Below are positions 33,451 to 42,265 of a DNA stretch of 44,871 bases, piece by piece. The stretch spans positions 1-44,871 of the forward strand of contig JBBTTS010000029.1 of the NCBI GenBank assembly GCA_038064135.1, written 5' to 3'. Below the pieces are notes generated by a model, which was not told where the DNA came from, did no database searches, and saw only the letters and a list, made by a program, of their open reading frames with translations. How positions within the stretch are numbered: position 1 is the first letter of the stretch; each line of letters begins with the position of its first letter. This stretch comes from JBBTTS01 sp038064135. Its GTDB lineage: Bacteria > Patescibacteriota > Saccharimonadia > Saccharimonadales > OMJO01. The translations under genes were made by a program, and so were the position numbers.

Positions 33451-34716
33451 TTAGTCGGACAGCAAGGAGCTAGGAATTAGTGTACTCCAACCCTGGACAT
33501 CTGTTGGCAATTCTTCAGGACCAAAAGTATTCAAAAATGATTGTTGTAATTGGCTAAAAAGAGTAATGGCCGGTATTGCGCCTTCTGGTTTTTTAATTTC
33601 AATTGCTTTGTAGGATATTTTTGCCGAAATACTACCAGAAGTTTCACCATCTTTGGCCTTAAATTCAAATTTATTAATCCTACTGGCCGAATTATCAACC
33701 CAAATTGACATTTCATAGTTTGTAAGTGGCTCGTCATCTTTTTTAACTTCTTGATCTAAGCCATTGCCTTCTGAGCTTTCGGGTTGACTACATTTTTCCA
33801 GTTGTTTAGCAACACTTAATTCTTTAAACACTTTTTCGAACTCTTTGGACTTAGTTTCGTCGGCTTTAAGCACATATTTAGTTGACGAAATGCTATCTAC
33901 AGCTTCACTGGCAGTGGACTGAATATTCAAAAAACGATTTTTAGTATAAGTTTCCTCTAATTTTTTCAAATCATCACTGCTAAGTGTTGGGGTAAGTACG
34001 CAATCGTCAGGGTTGATGCCGAATTGCTTTAATAGCGTATCATCGATTTCAATCCACTTGTCGGTTAAACTTTCCTCTAAAAGTTCAAATAGTTGGATAT
34101 ATTCCGAGATGGATTCATCCAATTGTGCTAAGGCCAGCAGACTTTTTAGGTCACCAACTTTAAAGTAAAAATTTTTCTCGACCATTATTACGTCGATCTT
34201 TATCTTTACCGCCGCAACCGAAACTTCTAATACACCGCTTAGGGCTGGCGCACTAGTATCAACTTGAGTTTCAAAGGCAAGTTTGGTAGATTTTAGCGAT
34301 TCTTCTGGTGTGTCTACCGTAATATCACCTTTTGCGGTTATTTCGTGTTGTGCCAAAGAGTTAAATAAAGCTTTTTGTAGTTTATTTTCTGGTTTATTCG
34401 GGACTACAATTCCAAAGTATGCACCAGCGCTACCGCCACCAAGAACTATTACGGCTACGAAAATAATTGCTATTATTTTTAGCAATTTAGAGCGGCTTTT
34501 CTTAACTTGGGGTGTTCCAATTGGGTTTGTTAGGGGCTGCAGAACTTCAGCAGATGGTTGTTCGGAGTTTGTTTGTTGTTCAGCTACTTGGGCTGGTTCA
34601 CTCGAAGTTGGTGTAACTCCATTCTGTGGCTCGACCACCGAACTTGTCGGTGTTTCGGGCTGAGTAGCGATTTTTGGTGTTACTAAATCCGGATTATTTG
34701 GTGTTTCTGGTTGCAT
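33451..34716 (-). CDS. Single-pass surface protein of unknown function
   Basis: This is a 421-residue protein. Residues 1-72 form a disordered cytoplasmic part rich in Pro, Thr, Glu and Gln. A basic stretch and one membrane helix follow (LLKIIAIIFVAVIVLGGGSAGAYFGIVV, about 78-105). The outer part of about 315 residues has a repeating pattern of amphipathic strands (GDITVDTPEESLKS, KIKIDVIMVEKNFYFKVGDL, EMSIWVDNSASRINKFEFKAKDG). This resembles the layout of surface lipoproteins with an LppX-like barrel fold, but I cannot confirm it. Two cysteines may form a disulfide. Its neighbours are envelope genes. Confidence 0.7.
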   Translation of the reverse strand: MQPETPNNPDLVTPKIATQPETPTSSVVEPQNGVTPTSSEPAQVAEQQTNSEQPSAEVLQPLTNPIGTPQVKKSRSKLLKIIAIIFVAVIVLGGGSAGAYFGIVVPNKPENKLQKALFNSLAQHEITAKGDITVDTPEESLKSTKLAFETQVDTSAPALSGVLEVSVAAVKIKIDVIMVEKNFYFKVGDLKSLLALAQLDESISEYIQLFELLEESLTDKWIEIDDTLLKQFGINPDDCVLTPTLSSDDLKKLEETYTKNRFLNIQSTASEAVDSISSTKYVLKADETKSKEFEKVFKELSVAKQLEKCSQPESSEGNGLDQEVKKDDEPLTNYEMSIWVDNSASRINKFEFKAKDGETSGSISAKISYKAIEIKKPEGAIPAITLFSQLQQSFLNTFGPEELPTDVQGWSTLIPSSLLSD

Positions 34717-34774
34717 AAATACCCCTCTGTTAAATAAACTTTAGCGGTATTATGACAGAAGCTGATCTGGATTG

Positions 34775-35698
34775 CTACTGTACTGATTGAACCCGTGATT
34801 GAAGTTCGCTCATAGGTATTGTTTTGTCAGGTATCTGCGTCTTTAGTGGTAGTGCATTATAGGCCGTAAACTTCTCTACTCGACCTCCATCAGCAGGTGC
34901 GAATTCTGTAATTTGTCGACTCCAAACATCGACAGAAACACTGAAAGAAATTGATTGGCGCCGAGCATAATCATTCGGATCGACATTGGCTAATTGTGTA
35001 AGCCCGACCATACCAGCATATTCTTTGAGTAGTGTAATGTAGCCCTCGGGTTTTAATACAACCTTAAAAGTGTAGTTAGGCCGACCATTAACCAGTTTTC
35101 GACTAACCTCGGAGATTTGGAATTCGTAGGCCTTGGTGCTTTGCATTATCGAAACTAATTTTGCGCGTTGGGCAGCATTTATTGCACCAAATGGTATGAC
35201 CGCTAAAGTTGCTTGGTTATAAAGTTGGCCATTAGTACTTTTAGGGTCTTCTGATTCAGTCTTACCCCATTCTCCAACGGCTTTTGAAAAATCTAATGCG
35301 TTACCATTAACACCTTTTTGACTGGTCTCGATGGCGCTATAACGAATAAAATCATTGAAGGGGTTACCTATAAGGTCTGTTCGTACGGTAATTTCATCTT
35401 CGCCAGTTCCTTGTTTTAACACAGAATTACCTAAAGTTAACTGATTAGGAGCAGTTTGCAATTGCATGGTTTGATCTAGGCTTTGGTTTCGTTCACTTTG
35501 ACTGAAAGACCGAAGCACACTATGCGTTTTCATAGAATTATCTACAGCACCCCAAAATACCCTGTTTGGATGAGAATAAATGTAGTGCCACCATCCCCAT
35601 ATTGCAGCTAATAGTAAAATTGTTCCTACTAGTATTAATAATTCCATAGCCAGCTTATTAGCCGGCACCACCCCAGTGCTAGATTTATTGGTTTTCAT
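34775..35698 (-). CDS. Single-pass surface protein of unknown function
   Basis: This is a 307-residue protein from ATG 35698. The long upstream extension to 35788 is rejected because it would overlap the tRNA-Ala region, and because a TATAAT (35705-35710, minus strand) lies 6 nt before the ATG, which fits a leaderless mRNA. One membrane helix (LAMELLILVGTILLLAAIWGWWHYIY, about 17-42) is followed by an outer domain of about 260 residues. The outer domain is rich in beta-strand patterns (YEFQISEVSRKLVNGRPNYTFKVVLK, SISFSVSVDVWSRQITEF). I do not recognise it. It is similar in layout to the gene at 33451 and may be of the same surface class. Confidence 0.72.
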   Translation of the reverse strand: MKTNKSSTGVVPANKLAMELLILVGTILLLAAIWGWWHYIYSHPNRVFWGAVDNSMKTHSVLRSFSQSERNQSLDQTMQLQTAPNQLTLGNSVLKQGTGEDEITVRTDLIGNPFNDFIRYSAIETSQKGVNGNALDFSKAVGEWGKTESEDPKSTNGQLYNQATLAVIPFGAINAAQRAKLVSIMQSTKAYEFQISEVSRKLVNGRPNYTFKVVLKPEGYITLLKEYAGMVGLTQLANVDPNDYARRQSISFSVSVDVWSRQITEFAPADGGRVEKFTAYNALPLKTQIPDKTIPMSELQSRVQSVQ

Positions 35699-35781
35699 GC
35701 GATTATTATAACAGCCACGGTATGCTAATTTGCCAAACAGATTGGAAAATACAACATTATTAAGGTAAAATGGCCGTATTT

Positions 35782-35858
35782 GGGGCATTGGCGCAGTTGG
35801 CTAGCGCGCTTCCATGGCATGGAAGAGGTCAAGGGTTCGAATCCCTTATGCTCCACCA
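35782..35858 (+). tRNA. tRNA-Ala (anticodon GGC)
   Basis: This is a complete 77-nt cloverleaf. The acceptor stem GGGGCAT/ATGCTCC (one G-T pair) is 35782-35788 with 35848-35854, and the encoded CCA is 35856-35858. Anticodon GGC lies at 35816-35818 in the loop ATGGCAT. Neither end is copied nearby, in contrast to Gln, Leu and Gly. Confidence 0.97.
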
Positions 35859-35876
35859 AATTAGCTTACAAAAAAG

Positions 35877-36197
35877 ATGGAACCACCCGAGCGGCACCTT
35901 CATCTCGTACCCGACATACTACTACCTACAGAAGTCGGGCATACTATTCAAACGCTCCCCGAAAGTGCCCAGCCCAATCCAGATAGGATCATGAATGGTG
36001 CCGAAACAACGCTTGTTTTTACAACTGACATCGTTCTAAGCGGAATTGCAGCATATGCTGCAGAACGATTAATGCCAACTCCTGACGTGGTTAAAAGCAT
36101 CCCTACAGCAATACGAGTTATGACTGCCGCCTACATTGGCGGAACCGGCCTTATGGCGGTTATTTTTGGAAAAGCTCAACGCAACTACAGAAAGTGA
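35877..36197 (+). CDS. Small two-helix membrane protein, unknown
   Basis: This is a 106-residue protein. A polar, proline-rich N-terminus (about 40 residues) is followed by two hydrophobic helices (TTLVFTTDIVLSGIAAYAA and MTAAYIGGTGLMAVIFG) and a basic end. It begins 18 nt after tRNA-Ala and could be co-transcribed with it. ATG 35991 is an alternative start that would keep only the membrane part. It is followed by a 9-bp hairpin. I do not recognise a family. Confidence 0.5.
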   Translation: MEPPERHLHLVPDILLPTEVGHTIQTLPESAQPNPDRIMNGAETTLVFTTDIVLSGIAAYAAERLMPTPDVVKSIPTAIRVMTAAYIGGTGLMAVIFGKAQRNYRK

Positions 36198-36201
36198 TAA
36201 T

Positions 36202-36224
36202 AACACCTCCTAAGTGGAGGTGTT
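36202..36224 (+). terminator. Hairpin after the small membrane protein gene
   Basis: AACACCTCC (36202-36210) and GGAGGTGTT (36216-36224) form a perfect 9-bp stem. The following T-run is poor, so it may be a weak or factor-assisted terminator. The 134 bp between it and the next gene end hold no gene and include a short GC-rich stretch near 36231-36250. Confidence 0.5.
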
Positions 36225-36358
36225 GTCGTGCGCGCCCACCCTGCGGCGGGTGATGTTTGTTTTATAGGTGTTTTTGTGTGATTTCATCAGCGCGCCGCGT
36301 TGCGCACGTTACCTTAAGCATAATACTACTAGACTATTTGTCAAGCGTTATCAGAAGT

Positions 36359-36826
36359 CTATGCGTAATAAATTTCGTTTTCGAAATCTTCGAATAATAC
36401 GGCCCTTAAAATGCGACGACCTTTTTCGCCAAAGCCTACAATTTTGTTTTTGGGTTCAACTAATTCTGTCGAATATCGTATGAGTGCGGATCCGTATAAA
36501 TGATAGCTACGGGTCCATGAATTCTCATTATAACAAGAATGGTTATTGGGATTGTAGCGAAGGTGTTTATTAGCTTGTTGATGCATAGTGGGCCAATCTC
36601 TCGACTGGTGCAATACGAGTGTATGATACCACCCGGTAAGTGGCACATCAGCAACATCCATTTCTCTTCTAACATCTAAAAAATCGACGAAAGATATATA
36701 TAGTCCCGATTCTACTAATTCGTGGGGCGGCTTACGCTCAAAAAATACGACACACGGTGGGGTTTCTTGAACACCCTTTAAGTAAGCCTCCCACTTTTCG
36801 TAGCTTTCGATCTGTGGCTGTAACAT
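36359..36826 (-). CDS. Unknown soluble protein downstream of ligA
   Basis: This is a 155-residue protein from ATG 36826. This start has a perfect GAGGAG site (36833-36838) six bases upstream, overlapping the ligA stop, so it is preferred to the TTG at 36844. The sequence is rich in Tyr, His and Trp (for example LTGWYHTLVLHQSRDWPTMHQQANKHLRYNPNNHSCYNENSW) and has no membrane helix. I do not recognise a family. It appears to be co-translated with ligA. Confidence 0.65.
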   Translation of the reverse strand: MLQPQIESYEKWEAYLKGVQETPPCVVFFERKPPHELVESGLYISFVDFLDVRREMDVADVPLTGWYHTLVLHQSRDWPTMHQQANKHLRYNPNNHSCYNENSWTRSYHLYGSALIRYSTELVEPKNKIVGFGEKGRRILRAVLFEDFENEIYYA

Positions 36827-36836
36827 CTTAGTCTCC

Positions 36837-38858
36837 TCAGGCAAGAAGCTTGATAAATTCTGTTTCAGTTAGTTGGTGAGTGCCCAGTTTGGCGGCTTTG
36901 GCAAGCTTACTGGCGCCACTCCGCTGGCCAGCGGATGCGCCAATAACCAAGTAGTTGGTGTCATTCCCAATGCTTGTCTGAAACGTTCCGCCAAGTGCAC
37001 GAATTTTGTCGGCAGCTTCGTCGCGGCTCATAGTTTGCAATGTACCCGTGACTACAAATTTTTTACCAGCTAACTTGCCGCCGACCGACTTTACATCCTC
37101 TGGCCACACACCAATTTGCCGGAATTTTGCCAGCATCGCCTCATTATCTTCATCGGCAAACCACGCCAATATACTTTCGGCAACTATTTCACCTACACCC
37201 TCGACTGCTTTTAAATCTTCGTACGATGCTACACCTAAATTATCTAGTCGCCGGAAACTATTCGCTAAATCTATTGCAGTTTGTGCGCCAACATGTCGAA
37301 TGCCTAACCCATAAATAAATCGGCTCAGTGGAGGAGTCTTTTTTTCGGCAATGGCGTTAAGTAAATTGTCGGTCGAAATATCGGCAAAGCGCTCCAGCGC
37401 CAACAAATCAGCATGTTTCAACAAATAAATATCTGCTAGATCATGTACCAAACCAGCATCTACCAACGCCTCAACATTTTTTTCACCCAAGGTATCGATG
37501 TCTAGTGCGCCACGACTAGCGAAATGCTGCAATGCACGTTTTAAAATAATCGGACCTGTTTCACCTTTAACTCGAAATACTGCTTCACCCACTGGCCGTT
37601 CAAACTCCAGTTCAGGATATTGGCGCCACAGTTCGGCCTGCATGTTAAATTTTTTAGCAGTTTTAGGACGAAGCTCGAAAATCACCCGTTCAACTTGAGG
37701 TATTATGTCGCCCGCTTTATAAATTACTACCGTGTCGCCAACCCGAATATCTTTGCGTTCAATTTCATCAGCGTTATGTAAGCTAGCGTGTTGCACTGTA
37801 GTTCCAGCCACCACTACAGGATTAAATACTGCCACGGGCGTAGCTGCGCCGGTGCGACCAATGCTAATAACAATGTCCTTGACGGCTGTAGTGGCTTCTT
37901 CGGCTGGATATTTATATGCTACAGCTGCACGAGGGTTTTTACCCACCACACCTAACTCAACGTAAAGCTTGCGGTCATTTATTTTCACAACTAATCCATC
38001 TGTATTAAATGGCAACTCGGTTCGTTTACTTTCCCACTTATCTACAAACTTCATAACTCCATCAATACTGGCTAAAACCTCTGCTTGAGTGTTACTGGCC
38101 AAACCAAGTTCGCGAATGGTTTTATATGCAAAATCATGTGTTGGCACCTCTGAAGCGTTTTCTCTTAATATGTCAAAGCCCCGAAATGCCAAAGGCCGAT
38201 CGGCAACCAATTTTGGGTCTAGCTGCCTAATTGTTCCAGCTGCTAAATTGCGTGGATTAGCAAACTCTGGTTCGCCAGCTGCAAGGCGTTTGTTGTTTAA
38301 TGCTTCGAAATCTTTCTTAAGCATAACTATCTCGCCCCTTATTTCGGTGCGACCTTTCAAAAACTGCTCATAACCCTTAGCTTTGCGTAGCCGAAGCGGT
38401 ACGCTGGCAATAGTTCGAACGTTTTGTGTCACGTCCTCGCCAACCGTTCCATCACCTCTTGTAATTGCTCGAAACAATAGTCCGTCTTGATATATTAAGG
38501 CGCAGCTGAGTCCGTCCATTTTTATGTCGCAAAAATATTCATGTTTAGCGTCAACTTTTAACTTAGCTATTCGAACTACCCAAGCTTCAACATCTTCCCG
38601 CGAAAAAACATCATCAAGACTTAACATTCGACTGGAATGCTCTACCTTGCGAAAACCACCCAACAGGGCATCGCCTACACGTTGTGTTGGTGAATCTGGT
38701 CGAATCAACTCTGGGTGCTGAGCCTCTAAAGATTTTACTTCTTGCATTAAACCATCGTAAACAGCATCGCTAACTGATGGTGCATCGAGTACATGATACT
38801 CATAACTATAGCTGCTGACTTGTTCTATCAGCCTGTCATATCGATCTTTTGGGCTCAC
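36837..38858 (-). CDS. ligA: NAD-dependent DNA ligase lacking its zinc-finger cysteines
   Basis: This is a 673-residue ligase that seals nicks in replication and repair using NAD+. The adenylation domain has KMDG with Lys113. The Ia domain (DxVYD-like SDAVYDGL), the nucleotide motif NTDGLVVKIND and the OB-fold follow. A helix-hairpin-helix region (about 470-575) and a BRCT domain (about 593-673) complete the protein. Between the OB-fold and the HhH region, residues 401-440 should carry a four-cysteine zinc finger (CPxC...C...C); here none of the four is present, although the surrounding GEAVFR and ALQHFASRGALDIDTLGEK are conserved. It starts at GTG 38858, overlapping the upstream stop (GTGA). 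Confidence 0.96.
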   Translation of the reverse strand: MSPKDRYDRLIEQVSSYSYEYHVLDAPSVSDAVYDGLMQEVKSLEAQHPELIRPDSPTQRVGDALLGGFRKVEHSSRMLSLDDVFSREDVEAWVVRIAKLKVDAKHEYFCDIKMDGLSCALIYQDGLLFRAITRGDGTVGEDVTQNVRTIASVPLRLRKAKGYEQFLKGRTEIRGEIVMLKKDFEALNNKRLAAGEPEFANPRNLAAGTIRQLDPKLVADRPLAFRGFDILRENASEVPTHDFAYKTIRELGLASNTQAEVLASIDGVMKFVDKWESKRTELPFNTDGLVVKINDRKLYVELGVVGKNPRAAVAYKYPAEEATTAVKDIVISIGRTGAATPVAVFNPVVVAGTTVQHASLHNADEIERKDIRVGDTVVIYKAGDIIPQVERVIFELRPKTAKKFNMQAELWRQYPELEFERPVGEAVFRVKGETGPIILKRALQHFASRGALDIDTLGEKNVEALVDAGLVHDLADIYLLKHADLLALERFADISTDNLLNAIAEKKTPPLSRFIYGLGIRHVGAQTAIDLANSFRRLDNLGVASYEDLKAVEGVGEIVAESILAWFADEDNEAMLAKFRQIGVWPEDVKSVGGKLAGKKFVVTGTLQTMSRDEAADKIRALGGTFQTSIGNDTNYLVIGASAGQRSGASKLAKAAKLGTHQLTETEFIKLLA

Positions 38859-39814
38859 AATAGCTCCCGATAAAGTGCATAACCATAGCTATGCACCCAA
38901 ACCACCCCTGTCATACTTAGTCCAAAGAAAATCCACTCTGCTAACGGTGTTAGATACAAAATTAGCGGCAACATTATTAATGCCGCACCAATAATTAAAA
39001 ATATTGGCAACACCAATAATTTACGCAATACTGTCCATCGCCTATAACGAACAATTTCGCGGGCCGACCTAAGTGCCCGCATAGGTGTCATATCTTGCAA
39101 AGTAATTATATATAGTGCAAAAAAAGATGAAGAAATCATATATAAACTAAGTAGTGCTAATAAAAACAACAATATCGCCCAAAGAACTTGTTCAATCAAA
39201 GTTACTGCCAATCCATTACCGAATACGATACTAAATAAGAAATTCGACAATCCAAAAGGCAATAACTGAATCCCAATAACAAACAATACACACAAAAAAC
39301 CTATTAAAGGATACTGAGATTTATAAAATACATCTGCACGACTTGGTCGTTTGTTGGCGTAAGTTTGCCTTAGTGCAAAAATAGCAGCGAGGCTAAAAAC
39401 AACCATTAGTAGTGACTGATAAATCGCTGCCGAATCGGACTGGGGTGATGCAGAATCACTAACCAAAAATCCAAATATTGTTAAACCAGTTCCCACCTGC
39501 CCAGCTGCGCCAGTAAAAATCTGCTCCACGGTGGCTTTTACTTCGCTTAAGTTACTTGTGCCTAATAAGCCTTTTACCAAAACAATCGTTAAAAATGCAT
39601 AAACCAAAATTATCCATACAAATACCCGCCAATTATTTTTTAGATGGTAAAAACTCTGTTTAAATAAGCGCCAAGCAGAGGGCAGTTTGGTAGGGTGTTT
39701 AACTCTATGACTAAGTCTAAAACTTTTATATCGTGGTTGTTTTAATTGTCGAGTTTTGTCAGCGTTTGCAAATGCATTAGCCTTTTTATTAGATTTTGTT
39801 GTTTTTTTAGGCAT
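38855..39814 (-). CDS. Six-helix membrane protein, unknown
   Basis: This is a 319-residue protein with a very basic N-terminus (first 55 residues) and about six hydrophobic helices. It resembles the glycerophosphodiester-phosphodiesterase membrane-domain or DUF975-like group, which lacks a known enzyme activity. Its start overlaps the htpX stop by 8 nt and its stop overlaps ligA by 4 nt, so it links the two in one operon. The function is unknown. Confidence 0.7.
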   Translation of the reverse strand: MPKKTTKSNKKANAFANADKTRQLKQPRYKSFRLSHRVKHPTKLPSAWRLFKQSFYHLKNNWRVFVWIILVYAFLTIVLVKGLLGTSNLSEVKATVEQIFTGAAGQVGTGLTIFGFLVSDSASPQSDSAAIYQSLLMVVFSLAAIFALRQTYANKRPSRADVFYKSQYPLIGFLCVLFVIGIQLLPFGLSNFLFSIVFGNGLAVTLIEQVLWAILLFLLALLSLYMISSSFFALYIITLQDMTPMRALRSAREIVRYRRWTVLRKLLVLPIFLIIGAALIMLPLILYLTPLAEWIFFGLSMTGVVWVHSYGYALYRELL

Positions 39815-40682
39815 GATGACCCATCTTACGTAAACGGTTTACGCGTTCATCGATAGGTGGGTGTGTACTAAATAAACTTGCTATGCTTTTGCCTTTTAAC
39901 GGGTTAGCAAAAAATAAATGTGCCGTGGAAGTATTCTGACGTCGCATTGCGCTACCGCGGGCACCAATTTTTTCCAGCGCGCTGGCTAGTCCTTCCGGGA
40001 AACGTGTGGTTAAAGCTCCGGTAGCGTCGGCCAGATACTCGCGTTTACGAGAAATTGCGGCTTGAATTAGTGCGGCAATAAGCGGCGCTAAAATTATCGC
40101 CAATAAGCCCAGTACCATAACAATTGGGCTATTATTGTCATCGTCGCTATCGCGGAACCAGCTTATTCTCCATAACATATCGGCCAATATCCCAACCACC
40201 GCAACCATCGCAAACGCAATCATCGAAACTCTGATGTCATAGTTTTTTACATGACCAAGTTCGTGGGCCATAACACCTTGAAGTTCTTTATCGTCCATCA
40301 TTTCTAGCAGGCCAGTAGTTGCACAAACTATTGCGTGGTTGGGGTTTCGACCAGTAGCAAAGGCATTTGGAGCAGGGTCATTAATTATATAGACCTTCGG
40401 CATTGGCATACCCTCGCTAATCACCAAATTTTCTACCGTTCGCCAAAGCCTGGGGTTATCTTTTTTCTCTATTGCCACCGCACCGTTCATTGCCACCGCC
40501 AATTTACCGGCCGAATAGTAACTAATTAGCACATAAATTAAACTCCCGCCAAGTACGAAGGGCAAAAAACTTGTATCACCCAAATATAGTGAGACAAGCC
40601 AGGCCACACCGGCCACAAAACCGCTGAATAGAGCCATTATATAAACAGTTTTTCGCTTGTTAGCAGAAATTTCCGAATACAT
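39807..40682 (-). CDS. htpX: Membrane zinc protease HtpX (M48)
   Basis: This is a 291-residue integral-membrane metalloprotease of the M48 family involved in membrane protein quality control. The zinc site is HELGH (140-144) in GVMAHELGHVKNYDIRVSM, the third ligand is in REYLADATGA, and NDPAPNAFATG is the conserved segment before it. It has two N-terminal and two central membrane helices. It lies 35 nt downstream of lemA, the usual partner. Confidence 0.95.
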   Translation of the reverse strand: MYSEISANKRKTVYIMALFSGFVAGVAWLVSLYLGDTSFLPFVLGGSLIYVLISYYSAGKLAVAMNGAVAIEKKDNPRLWRTVENLVISEGMPMPKVYIINDPAPNAFATGRNPNHAIVCATTGLLEMMDDKELQGVMAHELGHVKNYDIRVSMIAFAMVAVVGILADMLWRISWFRDSDDDNNSPIVMVLGLLAIILAPLIAALIQAAISRKREYLADATGALTTRFPEGLASALEKIGARGSAMRRQNTSTAHLFFANPLKGKSIASLFSTHPPIDERVNRLRKMGHHA

Positions 40683-40717
40683 TAGTTTAGATTAAGTACT
40701 TAGGGTTAGTAATTTTT

Positions 40718-41275
40718 TTAAAATTTAACTTCAGTTGGCTTAGCGATAGCTGCAGCTTCGGCTTCTTCTACTTCAAAAAATTCTCGAACTTTAAAACCTA
40801 GCATTCCGGCAAAAATATTGGTTGGAAACATCTTGATTTTTGTGTTCAAGTCACGTGCCGAACCGTTATAAAAGCGACGACTAGCCATAATTTTGTCTTC
40901 GGTATCTGTTAGGTCGGCCTGAAGTTGCTGAAAGTTCTGGTTGGCTTTAAGGTCTGGGTAGGCCTCGGCAACGGCAAACAGGCTTTTTAGCGTAGCCTGA
41001 AACATGTTCTCGGCTTTGCCAGCTTCGGCTGGACCGTTGGCGTCCATAACAGCTGTTCGAGCCTTGGTAACGTTCTCGAAAACTTCTTTTTCGTGCTTAG
41101 CGTAACCCTTAACAGTATTGACCAGGTTAGGAATTAAATCAGCGCGCCTTTTAAGCTGAACAGTAATGTCGCTCCATGCTTCGTCTACACGTACGTTGAG
41201 CTTTACTAAACTGTTGTACATGCCAATCAATGCAATCACTAAGACGGCAATGACAGCCAAAATTATCCAAATCAT
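40718..41275 (-). CDS. lemA: LemA-family membrane protein
   Basis: This is a 185-residue LemA protein with an N-terminal membrane helix (IWIILAVIAVLVIALIGMYNSLV) and a long helical bundle. Its family sequences are RVDEAWSDITVQLKRRADLIPNLVNTVKGYAKHE, NFQQLQADLTDTEDKIMASRRFYN and FPTNIFAGMLGF. The function is unclear; it commonly pairs with HtpX-type proteases. AGGGAG precedes the ATG, and a TATAAT on the minus strand (41307-41312) is its promoter. Confidence 0.95.
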   Translation of the reverse strand: MIWIILAVIAVLVIALIGMYNSLVKLNVRVDEAWSDITVQLKRRADLIPNLVNTVKGYAKHEKEVFENVTKARTAVMDANGPAEAGKAENMFQATLKSLFAVAEAYPDLKANQNFQQLQADLTDTEDKIMASRRFYNGSARDLNTKIKMFPTNIFAGMLGFKVREFFEVEEAEAAAIAKPTEVKF

Positions 41276-41336
41276 CTTTGCTCCCTATGTTATGGTTGGT
41301 ACTAATATTATAGCATTTCAGTGATAAAATGTGGCA

Positions 41337-42152
41337 ATGATTTCAGTGTTTGGCGACCTGTTAACAATAGCTGCTAAATTAGAAAATACTCATCTAGAAT
41401 TATTTTCCGATGGCTGGGTTCACAAAATTACAAAAAATGGTAGTAATCACTTTATTTATGGATATCAATTTGACTTAAATGACGGTGTTAGCCAGCAACT
41501 CGCCGCCGACAAATGCGCCGCATACGAACTGCTTAATAAATCTGGGTTAAAAGCGGTGCCCCACTGTCTTGTCATAAACTGGGTACAAAATAAAAACGGC
41601 AATTGGATTCGTGTAAATCAAGACGAGAATCATATCAAAAATGTCTGTCAAAAATTTACTAAGCAATACGGCTTACCTTTGGTGACAAAACCCGTAAACG
41701 GAACTGGTGGTGATTTGGTCAGTAAAGCCGAATCATCAGATGAACTAGTTATACAAATTCGTAAACTATTAAAAAGCCAGAACATGGCCGCTGTTTCGCC
41801 CTTTTTAGAAGCATCTGCTGAGATTCGTATTTACATGCTTGATAACGAAGTTTTGCTGGCTTATCAAAAAAATCGCTCGACTGGCGACTGGCGATTCAAC
41901 CTAGGTAAGGGTGCAAAGCCAGAAATTATTTCTCTTGTCGACGAAACAATGATACTTAATACTCAAAATGCATTTAAATCGATTGGACTACGTTTAGGTG
42001 CAGTAGATTTCTTGATTATAAAAGACGGGCCAATTATTTTAGAAGTTAATTCGGGTGTGATGCTTAATAATTTTGCAGCCCGGGGGCTTAAACAAAAAGA
42101 CCTGGCAATACAAATTTACCGCAAAATCCTCCAAACAATGTCCAGAAAATAA
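41337..42152 (+). CDS. RimK-like ATP-grasp protein
   Basis: This is a 271-residue ATP-grasp protein. The ATP site includes LPLVTKPVNGTGGDLVSKA and VSPFLEASAEIRIYML, and the metal end is GAVDFLIIKDGPIILEVNSGVMLNNF (E-x-N). This is the pattern of RimK and glutathione-synthase-like amino-acid ligases. The start ATG 41337 is chosen over GTG 41331 because TAAAAT (41325-41330) ends 6 nt upstream, fitting a leaderless mRNA. The substrate is unknown. It is divergent from lemA. Confidence 0.8.
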   Translation: MISVFGDLLTIAAKLENTHLELFSDGWVHKITKNGSNHFIYGYQFDLNDGVSQQLAADKCAAYELLNKSGLKAVPHCLVINWVQNKNGNWIRVNQDENHIKNVCQKFTKQYGLPLVTKPVNGTGGDLVSKAESSDELVIQIRKLLKSQNMAAVSPFLEASAEIRIYMLDNEVLLAYQKNRSTGDWRFNLGKGAKPEIISLVDETMILNTQNAFKSIGLRLGAVDFLIIKDGPIILEVNSGVMLNNFAARGLKQKDLAIQIYRKILQTMSRK

Positions 42153-42156
42153 AAAT

Positions 42157-42241
42157 AGGCTCCCAGAATCTCAACAATCACAAGTATGTGATCGGAAAAA
42201 CTGGGAACCCCTTCGGGCTCGGAGATCCGATTCTCCGAGCC
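42157..42241 (-). terminator. Two-hairpin terminator of the pyrF-like gene
   Basis: On the minus strand, a perfect 10-bp hairpin GGGCTCGGAG/CTCCGAGCCC (42214-42241) comes first, with TTTTT about 14 nt later. A second hairpin GGTTCCCAG/CTGGGAGCC with an inner ATCAC/GTGAT stem follows, then TATTTTTATTTT reaching into the end of the ATP-grasp gene. The first stem is as GC-rich as the pyrF-like gene, so it may have arrived with it. Confidence 0.7.
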
Positions 42242-42265
42242 CGGGGACAACGTGTGTCGGGTTGA

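Noticed and set aside
35698..35788. N-terminal extension of the 34775 gene to 35788
   Set aside because: It would run into the start of tRNA-Ala, and a -10 box lies exactly where a leaderless start at 35698 requires it.
36231..36250. GC-rich inverted repeat as an IS end
   Set aside because: The stem is only 5 bp and no transposase or partner repeat is present.
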